DNA of 64,000 nucleotides from JABDKJ01 sp964609215. GTDB taxonomy: Bacteria; Bacteroidota; Bacteroidia; Flavobacteriales_D; JABDKJ01. Under the pieces are notes generated by a model. It worked only from the letters and a program-made list of their open reading frames with translations, made no database searches and was not told where the DNA came from. This document shows, in pieces, positions 44,442 through 53,257 of this stretch. The position numbers and the translations under genes are program-made. Every line of letters begins with the position of its first letter. The stretch's first letter is position 1. The stretch covers positions 1 through 64,000 of the forward strand of contig CAZSQZ010000003.1 in assembly GCA_964609215.1 (NCBI GenBank), read 5' to 3'.

Positions 44442-44972
44442 ATGAATAGAATTGGCTCGATATTTATTGCTTTTATGATAGTTTCTAGCATTGGTTGTGC
44501 GCAGAAAAAAGAAAGCAGCGAAATGACAGACGGAAAACAGAAGACAATGACAGAATACAATGGCGAAAAGGTTGTAAAAAGCGAAGAAGAATGGAGAAAA
44601 GAGCTAAGTCCTGAAGAATACAGGGTTCTAAGGGAAAAAGGCACGGAAAGAGCTTTTACAGGAGAATTTCATGATTCTAAGAAAAAGGGAACTTACGTAT
44701 GCGGGGCTTGTCAATTACCATTATTTGATAGCGATACCAAATTTGACTCAGGAACGGGATGGCCAAGCTACTATCAACCCGTAAATGATGACTGCGTAGG
44801 TGAAATTTCCGATACTACCTATGGAATGATCAGAACGGAAGTAGTTTGCAATAGATGTGATGGACATTTAGGACATGTCTTTAGTGATGGTCCTAAGCCA
44901 ACCGGTTTAAGATATTGCATAAATTCTATTTCTCTCGATTTCCAGCCTGCTGAGCAAGCAGAAAAAGAATAA
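44442..44972 (+). CDS. msrB: peptide-methionine (R)-S-oxide reductase, lipoprotein
   Basis: This is a 176-residue enzyme that repairs methionine-R-sulfoxide. The N-terminus is a lipoprotein signal with lipobox SIGC (Cys19). The MsrB domain has the zinc pairs CGAC and CNRC (in VCNRCDGHLGHVFSDGP) and the catalytic Cys in LRYCINSISLDF. Membrane anchoring suggests repair of exported proteins. Its stop shares one base with the alaX start (TAATG at 44970-44974). Confidence 0.95.
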   Translation: MNRIGSIFIAFMIVSSIGCAQKKESSEMTDGKQKTMTEYNGEKVVKSEEEWRKELSPEEYRVLREKGTERAFTGEFHDSKKKGTYVCGACQLPLFDSDTKFDSGTGWPSYYQPVNDDCVGEISDTTYGMIRTEVVCNRCDGHLGHVFSDGPKPTGLRYCINSISLDFQPAEQAEKE

Positions 44973-45694
44973 TGTTTTCGAAATATTTCGAAGACACCTA
45001 TCTCTTTCAATACGACAGTGAGTTACTTTCTCATGAACAGATTGAAGGACAAGAGGTCTTAGTTTTCTCAGATACTATTTTTTATCCTCAAGGAGGAGGA
45101 CAACCCTCTGATACGGGCACTATACTCTCAGATTCATATACCTTTAAAGTAAATAAGGTCAGGAAAGTTGATGGCAGAATTCTACATTTCGGTGAAACTA
45201 TTCAGGGTTCCATTGAAAAAGGGACTGCTCAAATGCGCATTGATTCTGATCTAAGAATTAAGTTAAGTAAAATTCACACTGCAGGTCATTTATTGGATGT
45301 TGCAATGCTCAGGATCGGTTCTAATCTCCTACCAACAAAGGGATATCATTTTCCAGACAGTCCTTATGTTGAATATGCCGGAACCATAGCTGAAGAAGAA
45401 CGACAAGCATCTATTAATGCTTTGAATGCGAGCCTAAGGAAACTGATTGAAGAAAATCATTCCATAAAAAGCAAATGGGTAAAAGGAAAGGAAGCGGTAG
45501 CTAATCTATGTCCACAGGTTCCCGATTATTTAGACTTTAGTCAAGATATAAGAATTGTAACCGTTGCTGATAAACTGGGATGTCCATGTGCTGGAACGCA
45601 TATTAAAAGCACCAATGAAATAAAAGGTATTGAAGTCAAAAAGATTAAATGCAAAAAAGGAATTACCCGTATTAGTTATGCTGTTTTTAACTGA
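44972..45694 (+). CDS. alanyl-tRNA editing protein AlaX
   Basis: This 240-residue stand-alone editing enzyme hydrolyses mischarged Ser- or Gly-tRNA(Ala). Zinc ligands fit the AlaRS editing fold: HTAGHLLD (HxxxH) and CPCAGTHIKS (CxxxH). The N-terminal FYPQGGGQPSDTGTI is the characteristic glycine loop. Length fits AlaX-II type without the C-Ala domain. It is coupled to msrB by a one-base overlap. A 114-base gap follows. Confidence 0.92.
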   Translation: MFSKYFEDTYLFQYDSELLSHEQIEGQEVLVFSDTIFYPQGGGQPSDTGTILSDSYTFKVNKVRKVDGRILHFGETIQGSIEKGTAQMRIDSDLRIKLSKIHTAGHLLDVAMLRIGSNLLPTKGYHFPDSPYVEYAGTIAEEERQASINALNASLRKLIEENHSIKSKWVKGKEAVANLCPQVPDYLDFSQDIRIVTVADKLGCPCAGTHIKSTNEIKGIEVKKIKCKKGITRISYAVFN

Positions 45695-45808
45695 ATTATA
45701 TTGAACTTATAAATCTCGATTCTTATTCTTAATACCAAGGTTTCTTATTGCAGAACCCTAATACCATTAGGCATTAACTATCAATCAGCAATTACAATCT
45801 CTAAACTA

Positions 45809-46555
45809 TTATATTAAATCTGTAGTTTGCTGGAAGTTAAACTCTGCGGTTAAATCGCTCCAATTTCCTATTCTCCCACTTCTTTTTATTGCTTTAGCAT
45901 GATGGTCCAGAAACTCATCTCTATGCATGGGAACCGCTCCCAGGCTCAATAAATGGTCCGTTGGCACTTGGCAATCCACGAAATCAAAACCAAGGGCTTG
46001 CATTATTCTATTCAAAAATACAAAGGCAACCTTTGAAGTGTCTCTCTTATTGCTAAACATAGATTCTCCGCTAAATTGGGTGCCCAAAGCAAGTCCGTAT
46101 AATCCACCAACCAATTCATTGCCTTCCCAAACTTCAAATGAGTGTGCGTAGCCTTGATGGTGTAAATCAATAAAAGCTTGACCTAAATCCTGAGTAATCC
46201 AGGTAGATTCCCTGCCCTCTTTTGATGCTGCGCAATTTCCGATGACACCTTCAAAGTCAGAATCTATGCGAAGTTCAAAGCGATTTTTGAGTAATAGACT
46301 TCTCAAGCTTTTAGAAACCTTAACCGATTCCGGTTCTATAATACATCTGGTCTCTGGGCAAAACCAAAGCTTGATGAAATCGTTTTCGGGCCATGGAAAT
46401 ACGCCTTGCTTGTATATCTGTAAAAGAAGGTCTGGTTTAAACTCACCACCAATGGCAACAATGCCATTTCTTTCTGTTAAGTCTGGAGTTAATATGAATT
46501 TAGATTCTTCGATAGGCTTGGTATTAAACGATTCTTTACATTTGAAATCGTGCAG
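45809..46555 (-). CDS. aat: leucyl/phenylalanyl-tRNA--protein transferase, start codon unclear
   Basis: Aat adds Leu or Phe to proteins with N-terminal Lys/Arg, marking them for ClpAP/ClpS. The C-terminal domain is complete: REGRESTWIT-like (KEGRESTWITQDL), HSFEVWEGNELVGGLYG and FSGESMFS. The first conventional start is a TTG at 46306, giving 165 residues. In the same frame the N-terminal domain continues upstream: NGIVAIGGEF, QGVFPWPEND and WFCPETRCIIEPE. Up to the in-frame stop TAA (46564-46562) there is no ATG, GTG or TTG. The best candidate is CTG at 46555, which gives 248 residues. The coordinates use that CTG. It overlaps head-to-head with the Nudix gene by six bases. Confidence 0.85.
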   Translation of the reverse strand: MHDFKCKESFNTKPIEESKFILTPDLTERNGIVAIGGEFKPDLLLQIYKQGVFPWPENDFIKLWFCPETRCIIEPESVKVSKSLRSLLLKNRFELRIDSDFEGVIGNCAASKEGRESTWITQDLGQAFIDLHHQGYAHSFEVWEGNELVGGLYGLALGTQFSGESMFSNKRDTSKVAFVFLNRIMQALGFDFVDCQVPTDHLLSLGAVPMHRDEFLDHHAKAIKRSGRIGNWSDLTAEFNFQQTTDLI

Positions 46556-47191
46556 ATAAAATTAAAAGATTTAGAGCGGATTGCAAATTATCAGCTGCCT
46601 GGAGACCGTGCGCATGTGAAAATGTCTCCTAAAATGAGGCAAAATGCGCAAGAAATAAGAACACAAACAACTGATTTCAAGGAAAGTGCAGTATTAATAA
46701 TGCTTTACGAAAGAGATGAAGAAATTTTCTTCCCAATTATTGAAAGAAACACGTATGATGGTACGCATAGCGGACAAATGTCCTTTCCTGGAGGTAAAAT
46801 AGAGGAACAAGACAGTAGCTTAAAGGAAACTGCCCTACGAGAAACCTGGGAGGAAATAGGTATTCGTGTGCACCGAGAATCGGTTATCAAGGAATTATCT
46901 GAAATCTATATTCCTCCAAGCAAGTTCATGGTCTCTCCTTTTGTCTCTATTCACAATGAACCTATATCGTTTTCACCCAATCCTGATGAAGTAGTTGATA
47001 TCGTGGAGTTTCCTTTGAAGGCTCTTCTTGATGATTCAATCATCAAAGAGACGAGTGTCTTCGTAAAAAAATACAATGTGCATTTAAAAGTTCCCGCCTT
47101 TATCTATCAGGAAAAAGTAGTTTGGGGAGCAACAGCAATAATATTGTCCGAGTTTAAGGATCTAATCTTAAGTTCCTATTCAAATATTTGA
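46550..47191 (+). CDS. CoA-type Nudix pyrophosphatase (GTG start)
   Basis: This is a 213-residue Nudix hydrolase of the NudL/CoAse group. The N-terminal ANYQLPGDRAHVKMSPKMR is family-typical, so the GTG at 46550 rather than a later ATG is the start. The Nudix box is GGKIEEQDSSLKETALRETW followed by EEIGI, and the group signature PPSKFMVSPFVSI follows. It probably hydrolyses CoA derivatives or other nucleoside diphosphates. It starts inside the 5' end of aat on the opposite strand. Confidence 0.9.
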   Translation: MQIKLKDLERIANYQLPGDRAHVKMSPKMRQNAQEIRTQTTDFKESAVLIMLYERDEEIFFPIIERNTYDGTHSGQMSFPGGKIEEQDSSLKETALRETWEEIGIRVHRESVIKELSEIYIPPSKFMVSPFVSIHNEPISFSPNPDEVVDIVEFPLKALLDDSIIKETSVFVKKYNVHLKVPAFIYQEKVVWGATAIILSEFKDLILSSYSNI

Positions 47192-47236
47192 CAATAAGTA
47201 TTTTAGGATGATTACTTGAACAATCCATTCAGTCAT

Positions 47237-48037
47237 TTACATCTTATCCATTACTTCTGTGGACACTCCTGTATATGAATAACCACCATCGTGAAATAGG
47301 TTTTGCATGGTCACATATTTGGTTAAATCGCTGAACATACTGATGCAATAATCTGCACAGGCTTCTGCACTTGCGTTTCCTAATGGACTCATCTTTTCTG
47401 CGTAAGAAATGAATTGATCAAAGCCTTTAACTCCGCTTCCCGCTGTGGTCATTGTTGGAGATTGAGAAATGGTGTTTACACGAACATGTGCTTTTTTTCC
47501 GTAATGATAACCGAAACTCCTAGCAATAGACTCTAGCAATGCCTTGGCATCTGCCATGTCATTATAATCAGGAAAAACACGCTGAGCAGCTATATAGGAT
47601 AAAGCCAATACTGAACCCCAATCCGAAATGGCATCCAACTCATAAGCCGTTTGCAAAACTCTATGGAAGGACATGCCACTAACATCTAATGTTTTATGGT
47701 AAAAATCATGCTTAAGACCTGTGTAATGCTTGTTTTTTCTCACGTTTGGGGACATTCCTATGGAATGCAATACGAAATCTACTTTAGCACCAAAGTGTTC
47801 CGTAGATTGCTCAAAAAGGGCCTTTAAATCGTCATTGTTTGTAGCATCCGCAGCAATAACTGGTGCGTTAAGCCTTTCGGCTAACTTATTAATCTCTCCC
47901 ATTCTCATTGCAATTGGTGCATTGGTCAGAACGATTTGCGCTCCTTCCTCTACTGCTCTTTCAGCCACTTTCCATGCAATGGACATATCGTTCAATGCTC
48001 CAAATACGATTCCTTTTTTTCCATCTAAAAGTCCCAT
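47237..48037 (-). CDS. fabI: enoyl-[acyl-carrier-protein] reductase (NADH)
   Basis: This 266-residue SDR enzyme does the last reduction of each fatty-acid elongation cycle. The cofactor loop reads GALNDMSIAWKVAERA. The catalytic Tyr-x6-Lys is in DYNDMADAKALLES. The substrate loop is QSPTMTTAGSGVKGFD. It is the likely target for triclosan-type inhibitors. It is divergent from the aminotransferase gene and has a well-placed promoter. Confidence 0.95.
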   Translation of the reverse strand: MGLLDGKKGIVFGALNDMSIAWKVAERAVEEGAQIVLTNAPIAMRMGEINKLAERLNAPVIAADATNNDDLKALFEQSTEHFGAKVDFVLHSIGMSPNVRKNKHYTGLKHDFYHKTLDVSGMSFHRVLQTAYELDAISDWGSVLALSYIAAQRVFPDYNDMADAKALLESIARSFGYHYGKKAHVRVNTISQSPTMTTAGSGVKGFDQFISYAEKMSPLGNASAEACADYCISMFSDLTKYVTMQNLFHDGGYSYTGVSTEVMDKM

Positions 48038-48057
48038 TTATTCAAATTTGATTGAGA

Positions 48058-48086
48058 CAAATGTATAACTATCTTGATTTTATCAA
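48058..48086 (-). promoter_or_regulatory. Bacteroidota-type promoter of fabI
   Basis: On the minus strand TTG (48086-48084) is followed after 18 bases by TACATTTG (48065-48058), an exact TAnnTTTG. The fabI ATG lies 20 bases further on. Confidence 0.65.
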
Positions 48087-48134
48087 TCTTTATAATCTGA
48101 ATTATAATCAATCTTCTTTCCTTAATTTCGCACA

Positions 48135-49352
48135 GTGAGCAAATCAGATTTTTTGGAGTTTCAGGCTCAAACAAGCCCATTTCCTGCGGGAATAGAAGTA
48201 GACAGAGCTGAGGGTGTTTTTATTTGGGACAAAAGCGGTAAACGATATTTCGATCTCATTTCTGGATTAGCTGTTGCTAATATTGGTCATTGCCATCCAA
48301 AGGTATTGGATGCCGTTAAAAAGCAATCGGAAAGGTATATGCATGTTATGCCTTATGGAGAATTCGTTCAAGAGCCACAAACTCTGCTGGCGAAGAAGCT
48401 CAATGAAATTTTACCTAACAACTTAAACTGTTCCTATTTTGTCAATTCTGGAACAGAGGCCAATGAAGCTGCTTTAAAGCTTGCAAAAAGATTTACTGGA
48501 AGATCTGAAATATTTGCATTTAGAAAGTCCTATCATGGTGCTACGCATGGCTCACTTAGTGTCAGTGGAAACGAGAAGAAGAAATCCGCTTTTCGTCCTT
48601 TACTGCCTGAAATCCGCTTTTTGGATTTTAATGAAATAGAGCAACTAAATAAAATCACTCCTAAAACAGCATGTGTTATTGTTGAACCTGTTCAAGGGGA
48701 TGCCGGTGTTCGAATTCCAGATATTGAGTTTTTAAAAGCCCTTCGCCAAAGATGCACAGATACTGGAGCTTTATTGATTTTTGATGAAATTCAAACTGGA
48801 TTTGGCCGAACAGGAACTTTCTTTGCTTTTGAGCATTTTCAGGTTATACCTGATATTCTGACCATTGCAAAGGCTTTTGGAGGAGGAATGCCAATTGGGG
48901 CATTTATTAGCAGCAAAGAAATAATGGCTACCTTAAAGCATAAACCTATGCTTGGCCATATAACCACCTTCGGAGGGCATCCAGTAAATTGTGCTGCAGC
49001 ATTGGCAAATATTGAAGTTATAGAGCAGGAAAACTTAGTATCATCAGTAAATGAAAAAGGGAAATTAATTGAAGATTTATTAATAAACGGGTTAGATATT
49101 GGAAAAGGCAATGGAATTTCGGAAATTAGAAGAATTGGACTCATGTTAGCTATTGAGTTTCCTTCTTTTGAATGGGTAGAAAAGTTGTTTTATAAAAATC
49201 TTGAGAATGGGTTAATTACCTTTTGGTTCATTTCTTGTAATAATAGTTTTAGATTAGCTCCTCCGCTCACTATCACGAAAGAACAAATAGAGGAAGCTTG
49301 CGTAAAATTGATAGCAAATATTAAGGAAACAATGGACGAAATGTCAATGTAA
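48135..49352 (+). CDS. class III (acetylornithine/GABA-type) PLP aminotransferase
   Basis: This is a 405-residue fold-type I aminotransferase. It shows the PLP phosphate loop NSGTEANEAALKLA, the cofactor aspartate in IFDEIQTGFGRTG and the Schiff-base lysine in IAKAFGGGMPIGAF. The start is GTG at 48135. Family members use ornithine, GABA or other omega-amino acids; the substrate cannot be decided and no arg genes are near. It is followed after one base by a secreted protein gene. Confidence 0.88.
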   Translation: MSKSDFLEFQAQTSPFPAGIEVDRAEGVFIWDKSGKRYFDLISGLAVANIGHCHPKVLDAVKKQSERYMHVMPYGEFVQEPQTLLAKKLNEILPNNLNCSYFVNSGTEANEAALKLAKRFTGRSEIFAFRKSYHGATHGSLSVSGNEKKKSAFRPLLPEIRFLDFNEIEQLNKITPKTACVIVEPVQGDAGVRIPDIEFLKALRQRCTDTGALLIFDEIQTGFGRTGTFFAFEHFQVIPDILTIAKAFGGGMPIGAFISSKEIMATLKHKPMLGHITTFGGHPVNCAAALANIEVIEQENLVSSVNEKGKLIEDLLINGLDIGKGNGISEIRRIGLMLAIEFPSFEWVEKLFYKNLENGLITFWFISCNNSFRLAPPLTITKEQIEEACVKLIANIKETMDEMSM

Positions 49353-49353
49353 T

Positions 49354-49881
49354 ATGAAGCAAATTATTTGCATAGCATTATTTATTTTTTTGGGTCTTAC
49401 TTCTTTCTCCAATGACAAGAAAGTAGCAGAAATAAGAGGTATCTTTTATGCGCTTTCCTTAGACAGCGAGAATACCGAAAAGGAATTAGCCGCGTTGAGA
49501 GAGATAAAGAATCCAAGCGGAATCATTATTGCTTATGAGGCTGCTATGGAGGCTTTGATGGCAAAAGTGGAATGGAATCCCTTTATGAAGGTTTCACACG
49601 TAAAAGAATCGCAGGAAATATTTGATAGAGCCATAGCTGTTGATCCAGATAATGTTGAAATTAGGTTTTTGCGTTTTTCTGTAGAATGGCACCTTCCGAA
49701 ATGGTTAGGTCTCAGCAAACATATGCAAGATGACAAGGATTTCTTGATGGCCAATTTAGATGGCTTTGATATTTCATGCATTTCAGATGACATGAAGAAT
49801 TTCATCACTACTTTTTTGAATGAATCTGGATGGTTTTCAGAAAAGGAACTGACTGGAATTTCAGCTATTTTTGGAAAGTAA
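49354..49881 (+). CDS. secreted protein of unknown function
   Basis: This 175-residue protein has a signal peptide (MKQIICIALFIFLGLTSFS). The mature part is mostly helical: SENTEKELAALREIKNPSG, then an EIFDRAIAVDPDNVEIRFLR stretch that looks like one TPR unit. It ends with an Asp/Glu-rich region. I do not recognise the family. It is coupled to the aminotransferase gene, with one base between. Confidence 0.7.
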   Translation: MKQIICIALFIFLGLTSFSNDKKVAEIRGIFYALSLDSENTEKELAALREIKNPSGIIIAYEAAMEALMAKVEWNPFMKVSHVKESQEIFDRAIAVDPDNVEIRFLRFSVEWHLPKWLGLSKHMQDDKDFLMANLDGFDISCISDDMKNFITTFLNESGWFSEKELTGISAIFGK

Positions 49882-49893
49882 AGGTCTTTGCAT

Positions 49894-49914
49894 AAAGGCT
49901 ACATGGCCTTAATT
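49894..49914. terminator. weak hairpin between convergent genes
   Basis: AAGGC and GCCTT form a 5-bp stem around TACATG, followed by AATTTT, between the stops at 49881 and 49917. It is short, so termination is only possible. Confidence 0.3.
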
Positions 49915-49916
49915 TT

Positions 49917-50345
49917 CTAATCTATTTTTTCATACTTCAGTCCTGGGCCATCACAGGCATTCCAAGAGCTTGTAAAAATATTTTCAGATTGAAAAGTCAT
50001 AGATTCCTTAATGTCTGAACTACAAGAACCAATTATTTCACTTTGATTATTGAAATTTAATTCAAGGAAAACTTCCTCCGTATTTTCAATCAAACTATAA
50101 GTTCCAAAAGCTTCAATTACTAATCCATCTCTGTCTCTGGACTTTTGAAATGTTCCATCACTGTTCAATAAGTAGCTCTCCTGCCATTCCATTTCAGAAC
50201 CCGTTGTCTCAGAATTTGGAATATTACCAGTCATTTGTACAAGCTTCCAATTCCCAATTACATCATTTAAACCAACACTGAAATCATCTTTACTGCAAGA
50301 GCATAAGGTCCCGATTAGTAGCAAAAGCAAAATTTGTTTTTTCAT
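49917..50345 (-). CDS. lipocalin-like lipoprotein
   Basis: This 142-residue lipoprotein has lipobox TLCSC (Cys about 17). It has the lipocalin-like opening VIGNWKLVQMTGNIPNSE and alternating strands such as SYLLNSDGTFQKSRDRDG. Two further cysteines (GSCSSD and WNACDGPG) could form a disulfide. It is a common small Bacteroidota lipoprotein type with no set function. It lies 60 bases downstream of the DUF3570 gene, possibly in its transcript. Confidence 0.75.
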   Translation of the reverse strand: MKKQILLLLLIGTLCSCSKDDFSVGLNDVIGNWKLVQMTGNIPNSETTGSEMEWQESYLLNSDGTFQKSRDRDGLVIEAFGTYSLIENTEEVFLELNFNNQSEIIGSCSSDIKESMTFQSENIFTSSWNACDGPGLKYEKID

Positions 50346-50405
50346 AGAAATACACTTTTCACTAAATATAATGTTTTTATTTCATCTGTATTGAGCTGTT
50401 ATCAA

Positions 50406-51608
50406 CTATCTCTTAAAGTTCATTTGGAAACCGATAGTTACTGTGGTTGCAGTTAAACCATCAGAACGATCATATTGAGCAATTCGCAACTCTAAAGATT
50501 TAATATAGGCCACTTTGCCACTTTTATACTTAAAATGACCTATTCCAAAAAGTGGAGTATAAGAAAAACCAAGACCGTATTTATTGCTTGTGAAAGTGGA
50601 CAAGTCAAAATCTGAAGTATAGTATTGTTCTGTTCCCAAATGCGTTTGAAAAGGTGCGAAATAATCTGCTTGCCCCTGATCGTGATATCGGAAGAAAGGA
50701 TAAACTCTAAAGCTTTGAGATAATTTAATGGGAACGGTTAATTCAGCTGTTGTTCCTGTCAATCCCCAAGAGTCCGAATAATATCTGAAGAAACTTCTTA
50801 AAATAACTCCGCTTGAAAGGTGGTAATTCAACCTTAAACCAACTGGATATTTTAATCTATTATCGGGAAGCATTTCAATTTCTGCCATTTCCTGCCCTAC
50901 AAAATATACTCTGTGAAATGGTGTTGAAAGTAGACCATTTTGAACGATAAAATCAGCAGCAATGCTGGCGTTTAATTTCTTAGAAATGTTTCCACTGAAA
51001 ACAATTGAAGTGTTTAATGATTGTCGCTTATCTGTGCTTAAAAACTCATTGGTTCCGTTTCTAAATTCTACCGGATATATAAGTTTCCAGTCATCCAAAA
51101 AGTATTTTGCAGTAAACAATAAGCTCCTGTTATTGTCTTTGGAATTCAAACCGAAAGAAATACCTGCAGAATAGGAAAACACATCCCACTCAAAAGAAGT
51201 TCCTGCGAGAACACCATATTCAATATTGTTCTTTTTAATAGTGTACTTGGCATTTACATAGGTTCTTTCATCTTGTGCAGAAGCACCTGATCTATGATTA
51301 GGGTCATCAAAAGGATTGTCAATGTTATCTGAAGATGCAGAAGAATAGAAATCTATTCCAGTATCTACATTTAATGTTTTAGAAGTATCTATTGGAATAT
51401 TGATATTGAAAGATGGTGCAAAATTACTCAGCTCTTCAGTTCCTATACCACCAGTTACCGGGGAGTGAATGCCGTCTTGCTGATAGTAATTCATTAAAAA
51501 ATTGACCTCAATATCCTCTAACTTTACTTTAGATGAATCCTGAGAAAGAAGTGCTATTGTAGAAAATGAAAAACAAAATAGCAGAAAACACCTTAGTTGC
51601 ATCCGCAT
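50406..51608 (-). CDS. DUF3570 outer-membrane beta-barrel protein
   Basis: This 400-residue protein has a signal peptide (about 1-22) and then a dense series of alternating amphipathic strands, ending SLELRIAQYDRSDGLTATTV and an aromatic-poor FQMNFKR terminus. This suits an outer-membrane barrel of about 16-18 strands. The family is DUF3570. It is the last gene of a five-gene operon (53701 to 50406) with a heme-motif lipoprotein, thioredoxin, ApbE and DUF4266. It overlaps the DUF4266 gene by 16 bases. It may be the outer-membrane outlet or anchor for that redox set; no direct evidence for a substrate. Confidence 0.85.
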   Translation of the reverse strand: MRMQLRCFLLFCFSFSTIALLSQDSSKVKLEDIEVNFLMNYYQQDGIHSPVTGGIGTEELSNFAPSFNINIPIDTSKTLNVDTGIDFYSSASSDNIDNPFDDPNHRSGASAQDERTYVNAKYTIKKNNIEYGVLAGTSFEWDVFSYSAGISFGLNSKDNNRSLLFTAKYFLDDWKLIYPVEFRNGTNEFLSTDKRQSLNTSIVFSGNISKKLNASIAADFIVQNGLLSTPFHRVYFVGQEMAEIEMLPDNRLKYPVGLRLNYHLSSGVILRSFFRYYSDSWGLTGTTAELTVPIKLSQSFRVYPFFRYHDQGQADYFAPFQTHLGTEQYYTSDFDLSTFTSNKYGLGFSYTPLFGIGHFKYKSGKVAYIKSLELRIAQYDRSDGLTATTVTIGFQMNFKR

Positions 51609-51820
51609 CCTCCTCCTCCTTTTCCTCCATTAGCTCCTGAAGCTCCTTCTCTATAGGTCTGAAAATTTGCTTCAAAGGCCTCTAGCTTTCCATCTGCCAA
51701 GGTCATATCCTTATCGTTCAAATAAATCTTCTGATATTCTTTGATACTCATACAGCTTTGCCCTAGAGACATAAAAGCCAAAAGAAGCAAGATTGAATAT
51801 ATATTTCGGAATCTTTTCAT
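51593..51820 (-). CDS. DUF4266 small lipoprotein with GGGGCGCN tail
   Basis: The ATG at 51820 overlaps the ApbE stop as ATGA and gives 75 residues; a TTG three codons earlier is less likely. The signal ends in a lipobox (SLGQSC). The family motif IYLNDKDMTLAD follows, then FQTYREGASGANGG and a Gly/Cys tail KGGGGCGCN at the very C-terminus. The exposed Gly-rich CGCN end could bind a metal or be chemically modified. SGAN resembles but does not match the SGAT/S-type acceptor of ApbE, lacking the Thr/Ser. It sits between apbE and DUF3570, overlapping both. Confidence 0.85.
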   Translation of the reverse strand: MKRFRNIYSILLLLAFMSLGQSCMSIKEYQKIYLNDKDMTLADGKLEAFEANFQTYREGASGANGGKGGGGCGCN

Positions 51821-52806
51821 TTCAGCCAAATTCGCTTATTAATATTATTCGAAGTAAACATTTCTTTTTTATCATCAATAATAATGCATTCAACACCATC
51901 AAGATGGTTTATTAGTTTTAAACCATCTTCCTTACCTAAAACAAAAACTGAAGTTGCCATAGCGTCTGCAAACTCAGCATCTACAGAAAGAACAGTAACA
52001 CTGCTTAATTGCTCCACAGGCATTCCCGTTTTAGGATTAATGATGTGGCTATACCTCTTTCCATCAATTTCAACAAATTTTTCATAATTACCGGAAGTAA
52101 CTACAGAAATATCAGACACGTTGAGCCAGGTAATAACTTGTTCTTTATTCTTAGGGTCTGTAATACCGATGGTCCATGGTTCGCCATCCTTATCATTTCC
52201 CCAGTTTATTAAATCTCCACCTGCATTGACTACTCCATTTTCTATTTCGTTCTTCTTCATAACAGCCTTAGCACGATTGGCTGCATATCCCTTCCCTATT
52301 GCACCGAAACCAATTTTCATATCTTCTAACTTGAGAAAAACGGTTTGATTTTCTTTATCTATTTCAATATTCTCATATCCAATTTTGGAAACTGAAGCTT
52401 CGATTTGCTCTTTAGTAGGTAGTTTATTGGTTTTGTTTTCTCCAAACTGCCAGATATTATCTACAGAAGCGAAAGTAATATCAAAGTGTCCGCTTGTGAT
52501 CTGAGAGATTTTCATTGATCTTTCAATAAGTTCAATTAACTCTATATCTACTTTTACGGGAGCTATGCCTGCATTTCTGTTGATCGCACTGGTCTGAGAA
52601 TCTTGATCCCAACTTGAAATTAGTTTTTCAATTCTAACTACTTCATCATAGCCTTTTTGAATGGCTTTATTAGCTTTTTCTTCATTATCGCTTAATGCGG
52701 TAAAAGAAAAAGATACACCCATTAATATGCAATCTTTGGTGTATGAATCAAGATTTTGTGCTACAACCTGATTAAAAAGAAATATGAACGCTATTAAAAG
52801 CTTCAA
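51817..52806 (-). CDS. apbE: FAD:protein FMN transferase ApbE
   Basis: This 329-residue protein has a signal peptide (MKLLIAFIFLFNQVVAQ), so it is exported. ApbE moves FMN from FAD onto Ser/Thr of extracytosolic proteins with Mg2+. Motifs: FGAIGKGYAANRAKAVM, the NAGGDLINWG loop, IINPKTGMPVEQLSSVTV and the metal-site AEFADAMATSVFVLG. No NqrC or RnfG substrate gene is in the window. The tight operon implies a local substrate or partner among thioredoxin, DUF4266 and DUF3570 proteins. It is three bases after the thioredoxin gene. Confidence 0.93.
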   Translation of the reverse strand: MKLLIAFIFLFNQVVAQNLDSYTKDCILMGVSFSFTALSDNEEKANKAIQKGYDEVVRIEKLISSWDQDSQTSAINRNAGIAPVKVDIELIELIERSMKISQITSGHFDITFASVDNIWQFGENKTNKLPTKEQIEASVSKIGYENIEIDKENQTVFLKLEDMKIGFGAIGKGYAANRAKAVMKKNEIENGVVNAGGDLINWGNDKDGEPWTIGITDPKNKEQVITWLNVSDISVVTSGNYEKFVEIDGKRYSHIINPKTGMPVEQLSSVTVLSVDAEFADAMATSVFVLGKEDGLKLINHLDGVECIIIDDKKEMFTSNNINKRIWLK

Positions 52807-52809
52807 CGT

Positions 52810-53253
52810 TTACTGAGGTGTGTTCCGATTTAAATTATCAATATACTCTTGCGCAGTATCAAAAGGATGGCCCATCTTTCCTAAAAGATCTCCATTAGGT
52901 GATAAAATAAAAACAGCGGGAAACTTTCCACTTTTATTATACTTCTCAGCTAATGCTTCATTATGAGTTGTTTGCTCTTTTGAAAGCTTATTTGCTTTTC
53001 TACTCGGAAAATCGGCATTAAGCAACACATAGTTTTTACTTGCAAACTCTTTAAATTCCTGAGATTCAAAAAGAACTTTTTCCAATTTGATACAATTTGA
53101 ACACCAATCGGAGCCAGAAAAATTGAGCAATATATATTTACCCGATTCCGCAGCCTCTTTTTTAGCTTCTTCTATGTCTGTTTTCCATTCTACTTCAGAC
53201 ACTCCTAATGAAAGTCCTAATGCTGCAATAATACCTACGATGAATAATTTCAT
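52810..53253 (-). CDS. exported thioredoxin-family protein
   Basis: This 147-residue protein has a signal peptide (about 1-18) and a thioredoxin fold with active site GSDWCSNCIKLE (CxxC), NADFPSRK and the cis-proline strand KFPAVFILSPNGDLLG. The WCSNC form belongs to the thioredoxin_7/DsbD-gamma-like group, generally reductants of periplasmic disulfides. It is four bases after the heme-motif lipoprotein gene. It may keep the cytochrome or the Cys-rich DUF4266 tail reduced. Confidence 0.9.
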   Translation of the reverse strand: MKLFIVGIIAALGLSLGVSEVEWKTDIEEAKKEAAESGKYILLNFSGSDWCSNCIKLEKVLFESQEFKEFASKNYVLLNADFPSRKANKLSKEQTTHNEALAEKYNKSGKFPAVFILSPNGDLLGKMGHPFDTAQEYIDNLNRNTPQ

Positions 53254-53257
53254 AATC

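Noticed and set aside
46242..46559. Plus-strand frame of 105 codons opposite the start of aat
   Set aside because: The opposite strand carries conserved Aat N-terminal motifs in an open frame, so this is its shadow.
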